Shown: positions 1 to 7,617, counted from the first letter of the stretch. The stretch is 41,429 bases of DNA from Flavobacteriaceae bacterium (GCA_024644745.1 JAHEHF010000015.1:1-41429); one strand, 5' to 3'. The notes: generated by a model not told the origin, from the letters alone. Made by a program: numbers and translations.

Positions 1-1001
1 GCCTGGGCAACTGTATAGGTTCCGGTAAAAGTCCAAATTTCTCCAACCTGAAGAATGCCATCATCATTGCTATCACCTGAATTGTAGGTGATCACCCCTA
101 TGAGAGGATCAACTACAATTTGATTCGTAATGGGCGCATCGGAGGTTACGGCAAATGAATATGATATGGTGTTGCCTACCGAAGAGTACGGATCACCGGA
201 AGTAATGGTTTTGACAATGTCTAAGTTGGATTGCCTGATACAAGTACCATTCTCTGTTATATGATTGAAAATAAAGTTATACTCTTCATTTGTTCCAGTT
301 TTGGTAAAAACCAATATGTAGATACCCGCTTTTATAGTAGCCGTGGTATATTTGGTCCCTAATGCACCAGCAGAATACGTATCTGTGCCAAAGGTAAGTG
401 CTGAATTTCCACTTTGTACCAAAGTATAAGTTGCGTTCGTATCAGTTGTATTTCTCAAGGTCATGGAAAAATAGCTGTTACTAGAATTACAATTCTGACC
501 CGTTACCTCATCCTGAAAAATAATTTCCAAGCCGTTATCCTCTCGATAGCAGCCGAGGGCTTCAGCAATTTGAAAATCGTCTGGAGCAGTAACCCCTGAT
601 TCTGTAGTTGTATATGTAAGTGTAATGGGTTTACTTGTACCCCCTCCGTCATTACCAGTATAGTCGTAAGTAACACCTGCTACGGTAATAGATCCCCCGG
701 AACAGGACGTTTCATCGGTACCGTTAAGACTACCTCCATGAACACGAACAAAATCACAAGCTATGTTCTGGTCAGCAGCAGCGTTTCCTGCTTCGAATTG
801 GAATGTGATTGTTCCCGTTGTCGCATTGGTTTGGTAGTTAGTAGGACATTGCCCGAATGTTGTAAAGGGTAAAAAGGCCAGAAAAAGTAACAGCATTCCT
901 AATTTTGGAATAATGCCTAATTTTTTTGAGAAACTTTTTCTGCCAGTGGAAAAGAAAATTTTCACCACTGTTTCAAAATGATTGTTCGATAATGCTTTCA
1001 T
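1..1001 (-). CDS. Secreted surface protein with C-terminal repeat-type domain, 3' end outside window
   Basis: The frame is open from an ATG at 1001 to the window edge (333 codons visible), so the gene runs on to the left. A long basic N-terminus is followed by a hydrophobic segment (about residues 30-48) ending in TTFGQ, which looks like a type I signal peptide with an unusually long n-region. The secreted part begins CPTNYQTN and is rich in Thr, Ser, Asn and Gly with few Lys. Around residues 285-333 the pattern IVKTITSGDPYSSVG ... ITNQIVVDPLIGVI ... GDSNDDGILQVGEIWTF matches the DUF11/DUF7507-type beta-sandwich repeats of large Bacteroidota surface proteins. Such proteins often end in a type IX secretion sorting domain, which would lie outside the window. 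Its role is unknown; adhesion or gliding is a guess from the family. Confidence 0.8.
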   Translation of the reverse strand, partial: MKALSNNHFETVVKIFFSTGRKSFSKKLGIIPKLGMLLLFLAFLPFTTFGQCPTNYQTNATTGTITFQFEAGNAAADQNIACDFVRVHGGSLNGTDETSCSGGSITVAGVTYDYTGNDGGGTSKPITLTYTTTESGVTAPDDFQIAEALGCYREDNGLEIIFQDEVTGQNCNSSNSYFSMTLRNTTDTNATYTLVQSGNSALTFGTDTYSAGALGTKYTTATIKAGIYILVFTKTGTNEEYNFIFNHITENGTCIRQSNLDIVKTITSGDPYSSVGNTISYSFAVTSDAPITNQIVVDPLIGVITYNSGDSNDDGILQVGEIWTFTGTYTVAQ

Positions 1002-1684
1002 GAGGGGAGATTTTGAGTTATTAACTGCCTGCAACAAAAGAGCAGGAAATAATATTTTTTAACCCAAATTGGCAAAAATTGAAATGCAAAGTGACGTGTC
1101 GGATAGAATTTTAGAATTGAATGAATAGGATGCGGAATCCTGTCAATCAAAAGACTATTCTTTCGAATTTAGTTTGAATAATATACATCACAAAGTCAAA
1201 AAAACAAATGATCTAAGCCAATTGGGATGATTCTGTTATGTACTAAAAAAGATCGAAATAAACCGATAAGTAAGGAGTAATATTCTTTTCATACGAGGGG
1301 ATTATGAAGTTAAACTTGTTTCAAAAGTATAAAATTTTTTTAATATAAGCATCTTGCATACATACTTTTAGGAAAAATACCCTCTTGAGGGTAAGGGTAT
1401 TAGGAAGTGTTTTTATCATAAAACAGTTAGCTCAAGCAGGCTTCTCAATGCCAAGAAATTTAATCGTTTGTTGACAAAATAATATTGATATATGTTTTGA
1501 TGATGGCCTTGAATACCAGGTCATTTCAATACGCTGTGGTGTCATATCCATATGATTATTGATTTCTTTTTTCAACTGTATTGTAGACGCATATTGGATC
1601 TAGAAACAAATCCTTAACTAAATAACAAAAAAATATTTGAACTGAACTGCTATTTGAGATGCTTGAATTAGCTTCGCTGAGTCC

Positions 1685-1729
1685 CTGTCCGAACAAAGTC
1701 ATAAATAAAACCGGTTCGCTACGCGCCCC
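1685..1729. repeat. Interspersed repeat, copy 1
   Basis: These 45 bp are identical to 2805-2849 (copy 3). The core begins with CATAAATAAAACC (1700-1712) and continues into a GC-rich imperfect palindrome around GGTTCGCTACGCGCCCC, followed by a T-rich tract. The copies lie on either side of the DUF6090 gene in the same orientation. Confidence 0.85.
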
Positions 1730-1771
1730 TTGTTATTTTTTCGATCTGACTAACTTTTTTATGGAAAGTTG

Positions 1772-1791
1772 GGGAATTGCCTTACGGCGAG
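1772..1791. repeat. Second interspersed motif, copy 1
   Basis: These 20 bp match 2782-2801 with one mismatch (core GGGAATTGCC, then CGGCGAG). Here the motif lies downstream of the 45-bp repeat; at the other site it lies directly upstream of it. The two modules therefore recur together but in a different order. Confidence 0.7.
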
Positions 1792-1898
1792 CCCTGTCTA
1801 AACGAAGTCAAGCTGTAGTCTGATACTTGCTTGACAATGTAATTCGAACTGTTTTATTGTTCCAACAGAGCCAGACTCAAACACAGAATAAATTTTAT

Positions 1899-1930
1899 CT
1901 TTAGTATTAAAATGTTAACTTTAGTATTAA
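1899..1930 (+). repeat. Two 12-bp direct repeats before the DUF6090 gene
   Basis: CTTTAGTATTAA occurs at 1899-1910 and 1919-1930, a period of 20 bp, ending 10 bp before the ATG at 1941. It may be an operator or part of the promoter, but no TAnnTTTG element is seen here. It could also be a chance AT-rich duplication. Confidence 0.45.
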
Positions 1931-1940
1931 TTTAAATTAC

Positions 1941-2654
1941 ATGCTCATATTTGCCAAAGACATGAAGCGACAGTTCATTGCCAATAAGAAGTTTAGCAAT
2001 TATCTCCTTTATGCGATCGGCGAAATATTCCTGATTGTGATGGGTATCCTGATTGCTCTGCAAATAGACAACTGGAACACCAATAAAGTCGACCAACAAA
2101 ATGAACTTAAGACCTACCAAAACATCCGAAGCCAGGTCAGGGAGGACATGAAGGCTCTGACAGAAGTTATGGAATACAACAACATGTACCTTGGTCAATA
2201 TGAAAAGGCCAATCAGTACATCCTGACCAACAATCGAAATGCGATTGACACCCTGGCCTACTTTGCCATGAACCTCTCCCAGTTTTCAGATTTTCACCGC
2301 AGCGCCAACATTTATGAAACCTTGGTAAACAGCGGGGATATAAAACTGATTAAAAACGACAGCATCGCTGGCAGGCTCCAGAAACTGGAAATGACCTACA
2401 ATTTTATCAACAAACTGGAAGACATCCACTGGGAGCTAATTATAACAGAGATTTCCCCCGTGTTTAGAGGGGTAGTCAATTACACGACCTTTGAGATTAT
2501 CAGGCCCGACGAACTCTATTCGGTAGGCCTTCATAACATCTTTTTCGAATGCATCCATTTGGCCCGTATCAAAGATGCCGTATATCAGAAAGCCATAAAG
2601 GAAATGCAAGAGATTGTTGAAATGATTCAAGAAGAGCTGGATGAAAACAGTTAA
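1941..2654 (+). CDS. DUF6090 family membrane protein
   Basis: The 237-residue product has the DUF6090 signature: a short basic N-terminus (MKRQFIANKKFSNYLLYAIGE), one hydrophobic segment (about residues 24-42, IGEIFLIVMGILIALQ), then IDNWN and a long soluble, probably helical C-terminal part. Family members occur almost only in Bacteroidota, often in multiple copies, and have no established function. The protein is probably anchored in the inner membrane by the single N-terminal helix. The gene stands alone in the same orientation as two flanking sets of interspersed repeats. Its codon usage is less AT-rich than the surrounding spacer, so it looks like a working gene. Confidence 0.85.
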   Translation: MLIFAKDMKRQFIANKKFSNYLLYAIGEIFLIVMGILIALQIDNWNTNKVDQQNELKTYQNIRSQVREDMKALTEVMEYNNMYLGQYEKANQYILTNNRNAIDTLAYFAMNLSQFSDFHRSANIYETLVNSGDIKLIKNDSIAGRLQKLEMTYNFINKLEDIHWELIITEISPVFRGVVNYTTFEIIRPDELYSVGLHNIFFECIHLARIKDAVYQKAIKEMQEIVEMIQEELDENS

Positions 2655-2702
2655 GGTCATGGGAAATAGTAGGGTTAGCTACCTGTATTTCTTTTTGAAA
2701 GC

Positions 2703-2742
2703 CATAAATAAAACCCACCCGCTTCGCGTGTGTATTTTTTGT
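2703..2742. repeat. Interspersed repeat, diverged copy 2
   Basis: The CATAAATAAAACC core (2703-2715) is shared with copies 1 and 3. It is followed by a different GC-rich palindrome (CACCCGCTTCGCGTGTG) and a T run. Sequence changes on both sides of the palindrome preserve a stem, which suggests the element is maintained as an RNA or DNA hairpin. Confidence 0.65.
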
Positions 2743-2781
2743 TTTCTGCGACTTGATGATCTGTTATAAAAAGAATCTTGC

Positions 2782-2849
2782 GGGAATTGCCTAACGGCGA
2801 GTCTCTGTCCGAACAAAGTCATAAATAAAACCGGTTCGCTACGCGCCCC
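2782..2849. repeat. Interspersed repeat, copy 3 with second motif
   Basis: 2805-2849 is identical to 1685-1729, and 2782-2801 repeats 1772-1791 with one mismatch. Together with copy 2 these elements fill most of the spacer between the DUF6090 gene and the tRNA unit. Confidence 0.85.
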
Positions 2850-2900
2850 GTATTTTTGTTTTTATCCAAGCCCTTGGGAGCGAGCTCCACGGGCTTTCCT

Positions 2901-2935
2901 AAAAACAAAAAACCAAGCTTGTTCAGCTTGGTTTT
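2901..2935 (-). terminator. Intrinsic terminator of the tRNA unit
   Basis: An 11-bp stem (AAAACCAAGCT at 2909-2919 with AGCTTGGTTTT at 2925-2935) with a 5-nt loop is followed, on the minus strand, by a U-rich tract. It lies 11 bp after the 3' end of tRNA-Leu. Confidence 0.85.
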
Positions 2936-2945
2936 ATTTTATTTG

Positions 2946-3031
2946 TACTCGGAGCGGGACTTGAACCCGCACGGACATTACTGCCCACTGGATTTTAAGT
3001 CCAGCGTGTCTACCAATTCCACCATCCGAGC
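2946..3031 (-). tRNA. tRNA-Leu (anticodon TAA)
   Basis: The minus strand folds as an 86-nt class II tRNA. The 5' acceptor GCTCGGA pairs with TCCGAGT (one G-U at 1-72), the D-arm reads TGGTAGACA, the anticodon arm CTGGACTTAAAATCCAG gives anticodon TAA, there is a long variable arm, and the T-arm contains GGTTCAAGTCC. No CCA is encoded. It lies 29 bp downstream of tRNA-Gly in the same unit. Confidence 0.97.
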
Positions 3032-3060
3032 CTCATTGGTATACTGGTGAATAACAATTG

Positions 3061-3132
3061 AGCGAAAGACGGGATTTGAACCCGCGACCCTCACCTTGGC
3101 AAGGTGATGCTCTACCCCTGAGCTACTTTCGC
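3061..3132 (-). tRNA. tRNA-Gly (anticodon GCC)
   Basis: The 72-nt cloverleaf has acceptor GCGAAAG paired with CTTTCGC, D-arm AGCTCAGGGGTAGAGC, anticodon arm with GCC, and T-arm GGGTTCAAATCCC. CCA is not encoded. It is the first gene of a two-tRNA minus-strand unit. Confidence 0.97.
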
Positions 3133-3201
3133 ATTGGTTTTAGTTTGTGAACTTTTGCAACCAAAGATTTAACGGCGTCAATGCCCTTTGGTAAGCAGGC
3201 G

Positions 3202-3231
3202 CAAATTTAATACATTTTGATAAATCGCAAA
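3202..3231 (-). promoter_or_regulatory. Promoter of the tRNA-Gly/tRNA-Leu unit
   Basis: On the minus strand a -33 TTTG (3228-3231) is followed after 18 nt by the -7 element TAAATTTG (3202-3209), matching the Bacteroidota consensus TTTG-N(18-20)-TAnnTTTG. Transcription would start near 3195, leaving a leader of about 60 nt before tRNA-Gly. Confidence 0.75.
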
Positions 3232-3285
3232 GCTTTTAACCATATTTTTTAGTATTTTTTTATGTGGTTAATCTTAATTAATGGA

Positions 3286-3293
3286 TATATTTG
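3286..3293 (+). promoter_or_regulatory. -7 element before heme O synthase gene
   Basis: TATATTTG matches TAnnTTTG and lies 30 bp before the TTG start at 3324. No clear -33 TTTG is present. It diverges from the tRNA promoter about 55 bp to the left. Confidence 0.65.
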
Positions 3294-3323
3294 CACCTAT
3301 TTTAAAAACAGGTAATTATCATC

Positions 3324-4208
3324 TTGGAAACTGCGGTAATCAAACATAATATTTTTGATGATCTGAAACAGCTGACCAAATTCGGTTTGTCTCTGAGCGT
3401 CGTTTTCTCTTCTGTTGCAGGATATTTTCTGGCAGCAGATGCAGTGGATGTCAAGACCGTTCTGTTGCTCGCCGTTGGGGGCTATTGTATGGTGGGCGCC
3501 TCAAACGCTTATAATCAGATCATTGAACGAGGCCCTGATGCTGTGATGAAGCGAACCATGAACAGGCCCATTCCTGCAGGAAGAATGTCAGCGAACACCG
3601 CCTTGATCATTGCTGTTGTACTCACAATTCTTGGGCTCGTGATCTTGTATAACATCAACGAGCGTACAGCGCTTTTTGCCGCTATTTCGATTTTTTTATA
3701 CACCAGTGCCTATACCCCTTTAAAACCGATAACGCCTTTATCGGTATTTGTGGGTGCCATCCCCGGAGCAATTCCATTTATGCTCGGATGGGTTGCGGCC
3801 ACAGGTGAATTCGGAATTGAACCGGGCATCCTGTTCATGATCCAGTTTTTTTGGCAATTTCCCCATTTTTGGGCCATTGGCTGGTTGCAGTTTGATGAAT
3901 ATAAAAAGGCTGGGTTTAATTTGATGCCGACCGGTGAAAAGAACAGAAAGGCGTCAAGATTGATCATTATTTACACGGTATTTATGCTAATCGTTTCGAT
4001 ATTTCCGGTCTTTCGCAAAACCGGAGATTTGTATTTGCTGCCCGTATCTGCCCTGATCATTTTTGCCCTGGGACTGGTCATGTTGTATTACGGGGTCCAG
4101 CTCCACAAAAAACAGAGCAATCTGATGGCTAGAAAACTTATGTTGTCTAGTGTTTTATATATAACTTTGATTCAGATCATATTTGTAATAGATAAATTTC
4201 TACACTAA
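3324..4208 (+). CDS. ctaB: Protoheme IX farnesyltransferase (heme O synthase)
   Basis: This UbiA-superfamily membrane enzyme (294 residues) transfers a farnesyl group from farnesyl diphosphate to heme B to give heme O, the precursor of heme A for cytochrome oxidase. The first Asp-rich prenyl-diphosphate motif is present as N64, E68, D72, M75, R77 and R81-P82. The second site is visible in the loop around FDEYKKAGFNLMP. Several hydrophobic helices fill the rest. The start is TTG: an in-frame TAA lies 18 bp upstream and the next Met is deep inside the conserved core. It is the first gene of the oxidase cluster and is followed after 5 bp by a subunit III gene. The symbol cyoE is also used for this family. 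Confidence 0.95.
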   Translation: METAVIKHNIFDDLKQLTKFGLSLSVVFSSVAGYFLAADAVDVKTVLLLAVGGYCMVGASNAYNQIIERGPDAVMKRTMNRPIPAGRMSANTALIIAVVLTILGLVILYNINERTALFAAISIFLYTSAYTPLKPITPLSVFVGAIPGAIPFMLGWVAATGEFGIEPGILFMIQFFWQFPHFWAIGWLQFDEYKKAGFNLMPTGEKNRKASRLIIIYTVFMLIVSIFPVFRKTGDLYLLPVSALIIFALGLVMLYYGVQLHKKQSNLMARKLMLSSVLYITLIQIIFVIDKFLH

Positions 4209-4213
4209 TCATA

Positions 4214-4774
4214 ATGGAACAAAAAACAAAAGAAAGGACATTCAAGCAGATGTTGTGGATCTCCATGATCAGTATGACCATGATGTTTGCGGGATTAACA
4301 AGTGCCTATGTTGTGAGCAAAGGGAGAGAAGACTGGCTGAGTTTTGAATTGCCCAGTGCATTTTTTATCAGTACCCTGCTCATTGTTCTGAGTAGTTTGA
4401 GTTTTTATTTGGCAAAGAAATCCCTGATGGCAGGCGATCAGACGAAAACAACCTGGCTGCTGGCGCTTACCCTGGTCCTGGGACTTGGATTTGTGTTTTA
4501 TCAATTCAACGGGTTTGGACAACTCATTGACGCAGGTTTGTATACCACGGGCCCTCAAAGTAATGTGGCCTCATCTTTCTTATATGTCATTACAGCAACC
4601 CACCTGTTGCATATTTTTGTAGGGATTATTGTTTTGCTGAGGGTTCTGTTTAACAATGTCAGAAAAAAATATACCCCGGCATCACATTTAGGCTTCTCGT
4701 TGAGTGCCATTTTCTGGCATTTTGTAGATGCACTCTGGATTTACCTTTTTCTATTTTTCTATTTTATAGGTTAA
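4214..4774 (+). CDS. Cytochrome c oxidase subunit III, short form
   Basis: The 186-residue protein has about five membrane helices, with the subunit III signatures ITATHLLHIFVGIIVLL and, at the C-terminus, SAIFWHFVDALWIYLFLFFYF. Subunit III does not bind the redox metals but stabilises the catalytic subunit I of heme-copper oxidases. The gene lies 5 bp after ctaB, so the two are almost certainly co-transcribed. A second, longer subunit III follows 124 bp downstream. Two consecutive subunit III genes are a recurring arrangement in Flavobacteriia. I cannot tell whether both enter the same complex. Confidence 0.93.
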   Translation: MEQKTKERTFKQMLWISMISMTMMFAGLTSAYVVSKGREDWLSFELPSAFFISTLLIVLSSLSFYLAKKSLMAGDQTKTTWLLALTLVLGLGFVFYQFNGFGQLIDAGLYTTGPQSNVASSFLYVITATHLLHIFVGIIVLLRVLFNNVRKKYTPASHLGFSLSAIFWHFVDALWIYLFLFFYFIG

Positions 4775-4819
4775 ACCCAACATTTTTGGCTTATTCAATC
4801 TATTTATGAATAATTTTTA

Positions 4820-4827
4820 TATTTTTG
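4820..4827 (+). promoter_or_regulatory. -7 element before the long subunit III gene
   Basis: TATTTTTG matches TAnnTTTG and lies 72 bp before the ATG at 4899, in the only sizeable gap of the oxidase cluster. It may be an internal promoter. No good -33 element is seen. Confidence 0.45.
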
Positions 4828-4898
4828 CTGCACAAGTTAAAACATGATAAAAGTCAGTTTTAATTTTATGATAAGATCAATTAAATTAAACTTTTTAT

Positions 4899-5876
4899 AT
4901 GGAGGCAATTGTTGCTGATTCCCCGAAAGGAGGGGCCTGGAGCGGTGGAGGAAGCCAACCTTTCGGTGCTAGCTATGGTAAAATGATGATGTGGTTTTTC
5001 ATCATGTCTGATGCCCTTACATTTTCAGGATTTCTGGGAGCTTACGGTTTGATGCGTTATAAATTTCTCGATTCCTGGCCAATAGCAGATCAGGTATTTA
5101 CGCATATTCCATTTATACATGGTGATTTTCCAATGTATTATGTGGCCTTTATGACCTTTATTTTGATCTTTTCATCAGTTACCATGGTACTGGCAGTTGA
5201 TGCGGGTAAGCATATGCAGAAGGGAAAAGTAATCGTTTACATGGGGCTCACCATCATTGGTGGTCTGATCTTCCTTGGTTCGCAAGCCTGGGAATGGAAA
5301 ACATTCATTGCGGGAAGCTATGGCGCGGTTCAGCTGGAAGACGGTAAAATCGTTCAGTTTGTAGATGCTTCAGGGCATCAGGTCACGCTTGAAAGTTTTG
5401 CATCCAATACCCCGAGTGAAAGGGTTCAGCACAAAAAAGAAAACGGGCTTTGGTTTGTCAATGAAGCTGCTTTGCCACCGGTTACCTTGCAACAGGTGAA
5501 AGAAGGATTTGCTGACAATCCTGATATTTCCCTGAGAACTGAGTTGATCAACCTTGAGACCAAGGAAAAAACGATCTTATCCAGAGAAGAAGCCAATCAA
5601 TTTCTTGACAAGGCCACTATGGTAGTTCAGGGAGCAAATCTTACAGAAAACGAATATGGTAAAACTTTGTTTGCCGATTTCTTTTTCTTTATCACGGGCT
5701 TTCACGGTTTCCACGTTTTTTCTGGTATTGTGATCAATATCATTATCTTTTTTAACGTAATCATCGGAACATACGAAAGAAGGGGTCATTATGAAATGGT
5801 TGAGAAAGTAGGTTTGTACTGGCACTTTGTTGACCTGGTATGGGTATTTGTTTTCACATTCTTCTATTTGATATAA
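4899..5876 (+). CDS. Cytochrome c oxidase subunit III, long form
   Basis: The product has 325 residues. Helices in the N-terminal half (MMMWFFIMSDALTFSGFLG and two further segments to about residue 135) and the C-terminal signature ITGFHGFHVFSGIVI ... YWHFVDLVWVFVFTFFYL identify subunit III. Between about residues 140 and 250 lies a hydrophilic insertion, absent from ordinary subunit III, that reads like a folded periplasmic or cytoplasmic domain (GKIVQFVDASGHQVTLESF ... NLETKEKTILSREEA). The same kind of insertion is known in other Bacteroidota subunit III proteins; its function is unknown to me. The gene is followed after 15 bp by subunit IV. Confidence 0.93.
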   Translation: MEAIVADSPKGGAWSGGGSQPFGASYGKMMMWFFIMSDALTFSGFLGAYGLMRYKFLDSWPIADQVFTHIPFIHGDFPMYYVAFMTFILIFSSVTMVLAVDAGKHMQKGKVIVYMGLTIIGGLIFLGSQAWEWKTFIAGSYGAVQLEDGKIVQFVDASGHQVTLESFASNTPSERVQHKKENGLWFVNEAALPPVTLQQVKEGFADNPDISLRTELINLETKEKTILSREEANQFLDKATMVVQGANLTENEYGKTLFADFFFFITGFHGFHVFSGIVINIIIFFNVIIGTYERRGHYEMVEKVGLYWHFVDLVWVFVFTFFYLI

Positions 5877-5891
5877 AAATATATAACAAAC

Positions 5892-6239
5892 ATGTCGCAC
5901 GCTAAATCACATACAGCTTTAATTTGGAAAGTATTTGCTTTTCTGTCGCTCGTAACAATTGTAGAAGTCTTTTTGGGGATAACCAAACCCGACTCAATAA
6001 ATCTGACCCAGGTTCTGGGGACCAGCATACTGAACTGGATCTTCCTGATCCTGACCCTGGTAAAAGCCTATGGAATTGCATGGTATTTCATGCACTTAAA
6101 AGATGAAAAAACATGGTTCAGAAGATCGATTGTCTGGCCGGTGGTGTTTTTGATCAGTTATCTGGCTTTTTTCTTGCTTTACGAAGGCGATGCCTTAGCG
6201 ATCATTGATGATTCCCTGACAAGGTGGTCTTACAATTAG
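5892..6239 (+). CDS. Cytochrome c oxidase subunit IV family protein
   Basis: This small protein (115 residues) has three predicted helices: about residues 13-29, 38-62 (with ILNWIFLILTLVKAYGIAWYFMHL) and 78-98. The motif KAYGIAWYFMHLKDE is typical of the bacterial subunit IV (caa3/CtaF-CyoD type). The subunit probably assists assembly of subunit I. It lies 15 bp after the long subunit III gene and is followed by an intrinsic terminator, so it closes the first oxidase operon. Confidence 0.93.
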   Translation: MSHAKSHTALIWKVFAFLSLVTIVEVFLGITKPDSINLTQVLGTSILNWIFLILTLVKAYGIAWYFMHLKDEKTWFRRSIVWPVVFLISYLAFFLLYEGDALAIIDDSLTRWSYN

Positions 6240-6260
6240 AAAGATGAATTAGATCCTCAT

Positions 6261-6294
6261 AAAGTGTTTTGAATAATCAGGACACTTTTTTTAT
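6261..6294 (+). terminator. Intrinsic terminator after subunit IV
   Basis: AAAGTGT (6261-6267) pairs with ACACTTT (6282-6288) around a 14-nt loop and runs into a T tract. It separates the oxidase subunits from the downstream SCO group. The following TATACCTTTA may be a weak, nearly leaderless start signal for the gene at 6307. Confidence 0.75.
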
Positions 6295-6306
6295 ACCTTT
6301 ACAAAT

Positions 6307-6957
6307 ATGGCAAAGTCCAGAAAAAATACGATCGTTTTATCCATCCTTTTCTTTGGTCCCTTATTGTTTTATTTGTTTTTGCTTACCGGTACGAATAACT
6401 TCGCAAAACTTCCGGTCTTGACACCTGAAGTGAGGGATGTAACAGATTTTGAAAGAAAAGAGGGTGTGCTGCTTCAAGATCATATCAGCATCCTGTGTTT
6501 TTTAGGATCCGATTTACTTCAGCACAAGACGAATGCCTTAAACCTTAACGAAAAGATATACAAGCACTTTTACGGATTTAAAGGCTTTCAGTTCGTTGTG
6601 GTTTTGCCTTTGGGTTCAGAAGAGGCTGCCAGACAATTGAAAAAGGAATTGGGGGCGACCTATAATGTAGATAAATGGTATTTTGTTTTTGGAGATCAAT
6701 CTCAGGTAAAGGATATGTTCGCCAGTTTGCAAACAGGGTATGCTCTTGACGAGCATTCTTATTCACCCTACGCCTTTATCATAGACAGAGGGTTGAACCT
6801 GAGAGGAAGAAATGACGAGGAAGCCAGGGAAGAAGGCCTTATGTATGGTTACAATGCCGAATCAGTGGCTACGGTCCACCAGGAAATGGTGGATGATGTA
6901 AAGGTAGTCATGGCAGAATACAGGCTCGCTCTTAAAAAGAACAAGAGAGAAATTTAA
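6307..6957 (+). CDS. SCO-like thioredoxin-fold membrane protein lacking CxxxC
   Basis: The 216-residue protein has one N-terminal hydrophobic segment (about residues 9-27) and a soluble domain facing the periplasm. It resembles SCO proteins in layout. The strand before the active site reads SILCFLGSDLLQHK, and near the C-terminus LDEHSYSPYAFIIDRGLNLRGR aligns with the SCO segment FEHSGLFALIDKEGYIRSR, including the conserved His. However, only the first of the two SCO copper-binding cysteines is present (CFLGS instead of CPTIC), so it cannot bind copper in the usual way. It lies 23 bp before the real SCO gene. A partner or regulatory role in oxidase assembly is inferred from this position only. 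Confidence 0.75.
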   Translation: MAKSRKNTIVLSILFFGPLLFYLFLLTGTNNFAKLPVLTPEVRDVTDFERKEGVLLQDHISILCFLGSDLLQHKTNALNLNEKIYKHFYGFKGFQFVVVLPLGSEEAARQLKKELGATYNVDKWYFVFGDQSQVKDMFASLQTGYALDEHSYSPYAFIIDRGLNLRGRNDEEAREEGLMYGYNAESVATVHQEMVDDVKVVMAEYRLALKKNKREI

Positions 6958-6980
6958 GTTCACCATCTGAACAGAAGAAA

Positions 6981-7616
6981 ATGAAGAAAAATTCTTACAT
7001 CGCCATCACATTTGTCCTGCTTATTTTTGGCATATGGGCCGTTCCAAAAATTGTTGGTAAATTCAATACCAAGCCGCTGTATAAATTTGAAGCCGTTCCG
7101 GAGTTCGAATTTGAGAATCAGAATGGTGAAATGATCAGCAATGAGAATTATGACAACAAGGTATACGTTGTTGAATTTTTCTTTACTTCCTGCCCGACCA
7201 TTTGCCCGAAAATGAACGAGAACATGGTCAAGATTCAGAATGAGTTTTACGGGAACCCTTCCTTCGGAATCGTGTCGGTATCGATTGACCCTGAAAGGGA
7301 TTCCCCACAGGTTCTTAAGGAGTATGCCGAGCGAAAAGGAGCAACTTTGAAGAACTGGCATTTTCTGACTGGTGATAAAGAAGAGATCTATTCCTTCTCA
7401 AATGACGGATTCCGTTTGTATGCTGGTGTAAATAAAGATGTTCAGGGTGGTTTTGAGCATTCCGGACTTTTTGCTTTGATCGATAAAGAAGGTTATATCA
7501 GGTCACGGACCGTGATCAACGGAGAGAATGAAAATCCGATAAAATTTTACAACGGCTTGGATGATAAAGAAATCCAGTGGTTAAAAGAGGACATTAAAAT
7601 CTTGTTAAAAGAATAG
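6981..7616 (+). CDS. SCO family copper chaperone of cytochrome oxidase
   Basis: SCO1/SenC proteins deliver copper to, or reduce, the CuA site of oxidase subunit II. The 211-residue product has an N-terminal membrane anchor (about residues 6-23) and a periplasmic thioredoxin fold. The copper ligands are visible: C71 and C75 in FFTSCPTICPKM and H160 in GGFEHSGLF. The segment SIDPERDSPQVLKEYA is also typical. It sits between the degenerate SCO-like gene and the DUF420 gene (1 bp gap to the latter), so these three form one operon. Confidence 0.95.
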   Translation: MKKNSYIAITFVLLIFGIWAVPKIVGKFNTKPLYKFEAVPEFEFENQNGEMISNENYDNKVYVVEFFFTSCPTICPKMNENMVKIQNEFYGNPSFGIVSVSIDPERDSPQVLKEYAERKGATLKNWHFLTGDKEEIYSFSNDGFRLYAGVNKDVQGGFEHSGLFALIDKEGYIRSRTVINGENENPIKFYNGLDDKEIQWLKEDIKILLKE

Positions 7617-7617
7617 T

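Larger units (their letters stand above)
1002..1940. other. 939-bp AT-rich intergenic region with repeats
   Basis: No convincing gene is seen. The stretch holds one copy of a short interspersed repeat (1685-1729), a second related motif (1772-1791) and, just before the DUF6090 gene, a 12-bp direct repeat. A minus-strand open frame of about 55 codons ending at 1432 has no good start codon and no family resemblance that I can name. Confidence 0.6.

Noticed and set aside
1432-1605. Minus-strand open frame of about 55 codons reading like TPQRIEMTWYSRPSSK
   Set aside because: There is no good start codon, no promoter element, and no family resemblance that I can name; a decayed gene tail is possible but not supportable.
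2856-3050. 64-codon frame over the tRNA-Leu gene
   Set aside because: It is antisense to a clear tRNA and ends in repeat and terminator sequence.
2946-3132. Integration site at the tRNA genes
   Set aside because: There is no duplicated tRNA 3' end and no integrase; the neighbouring repeats do not match tRNA sequence.
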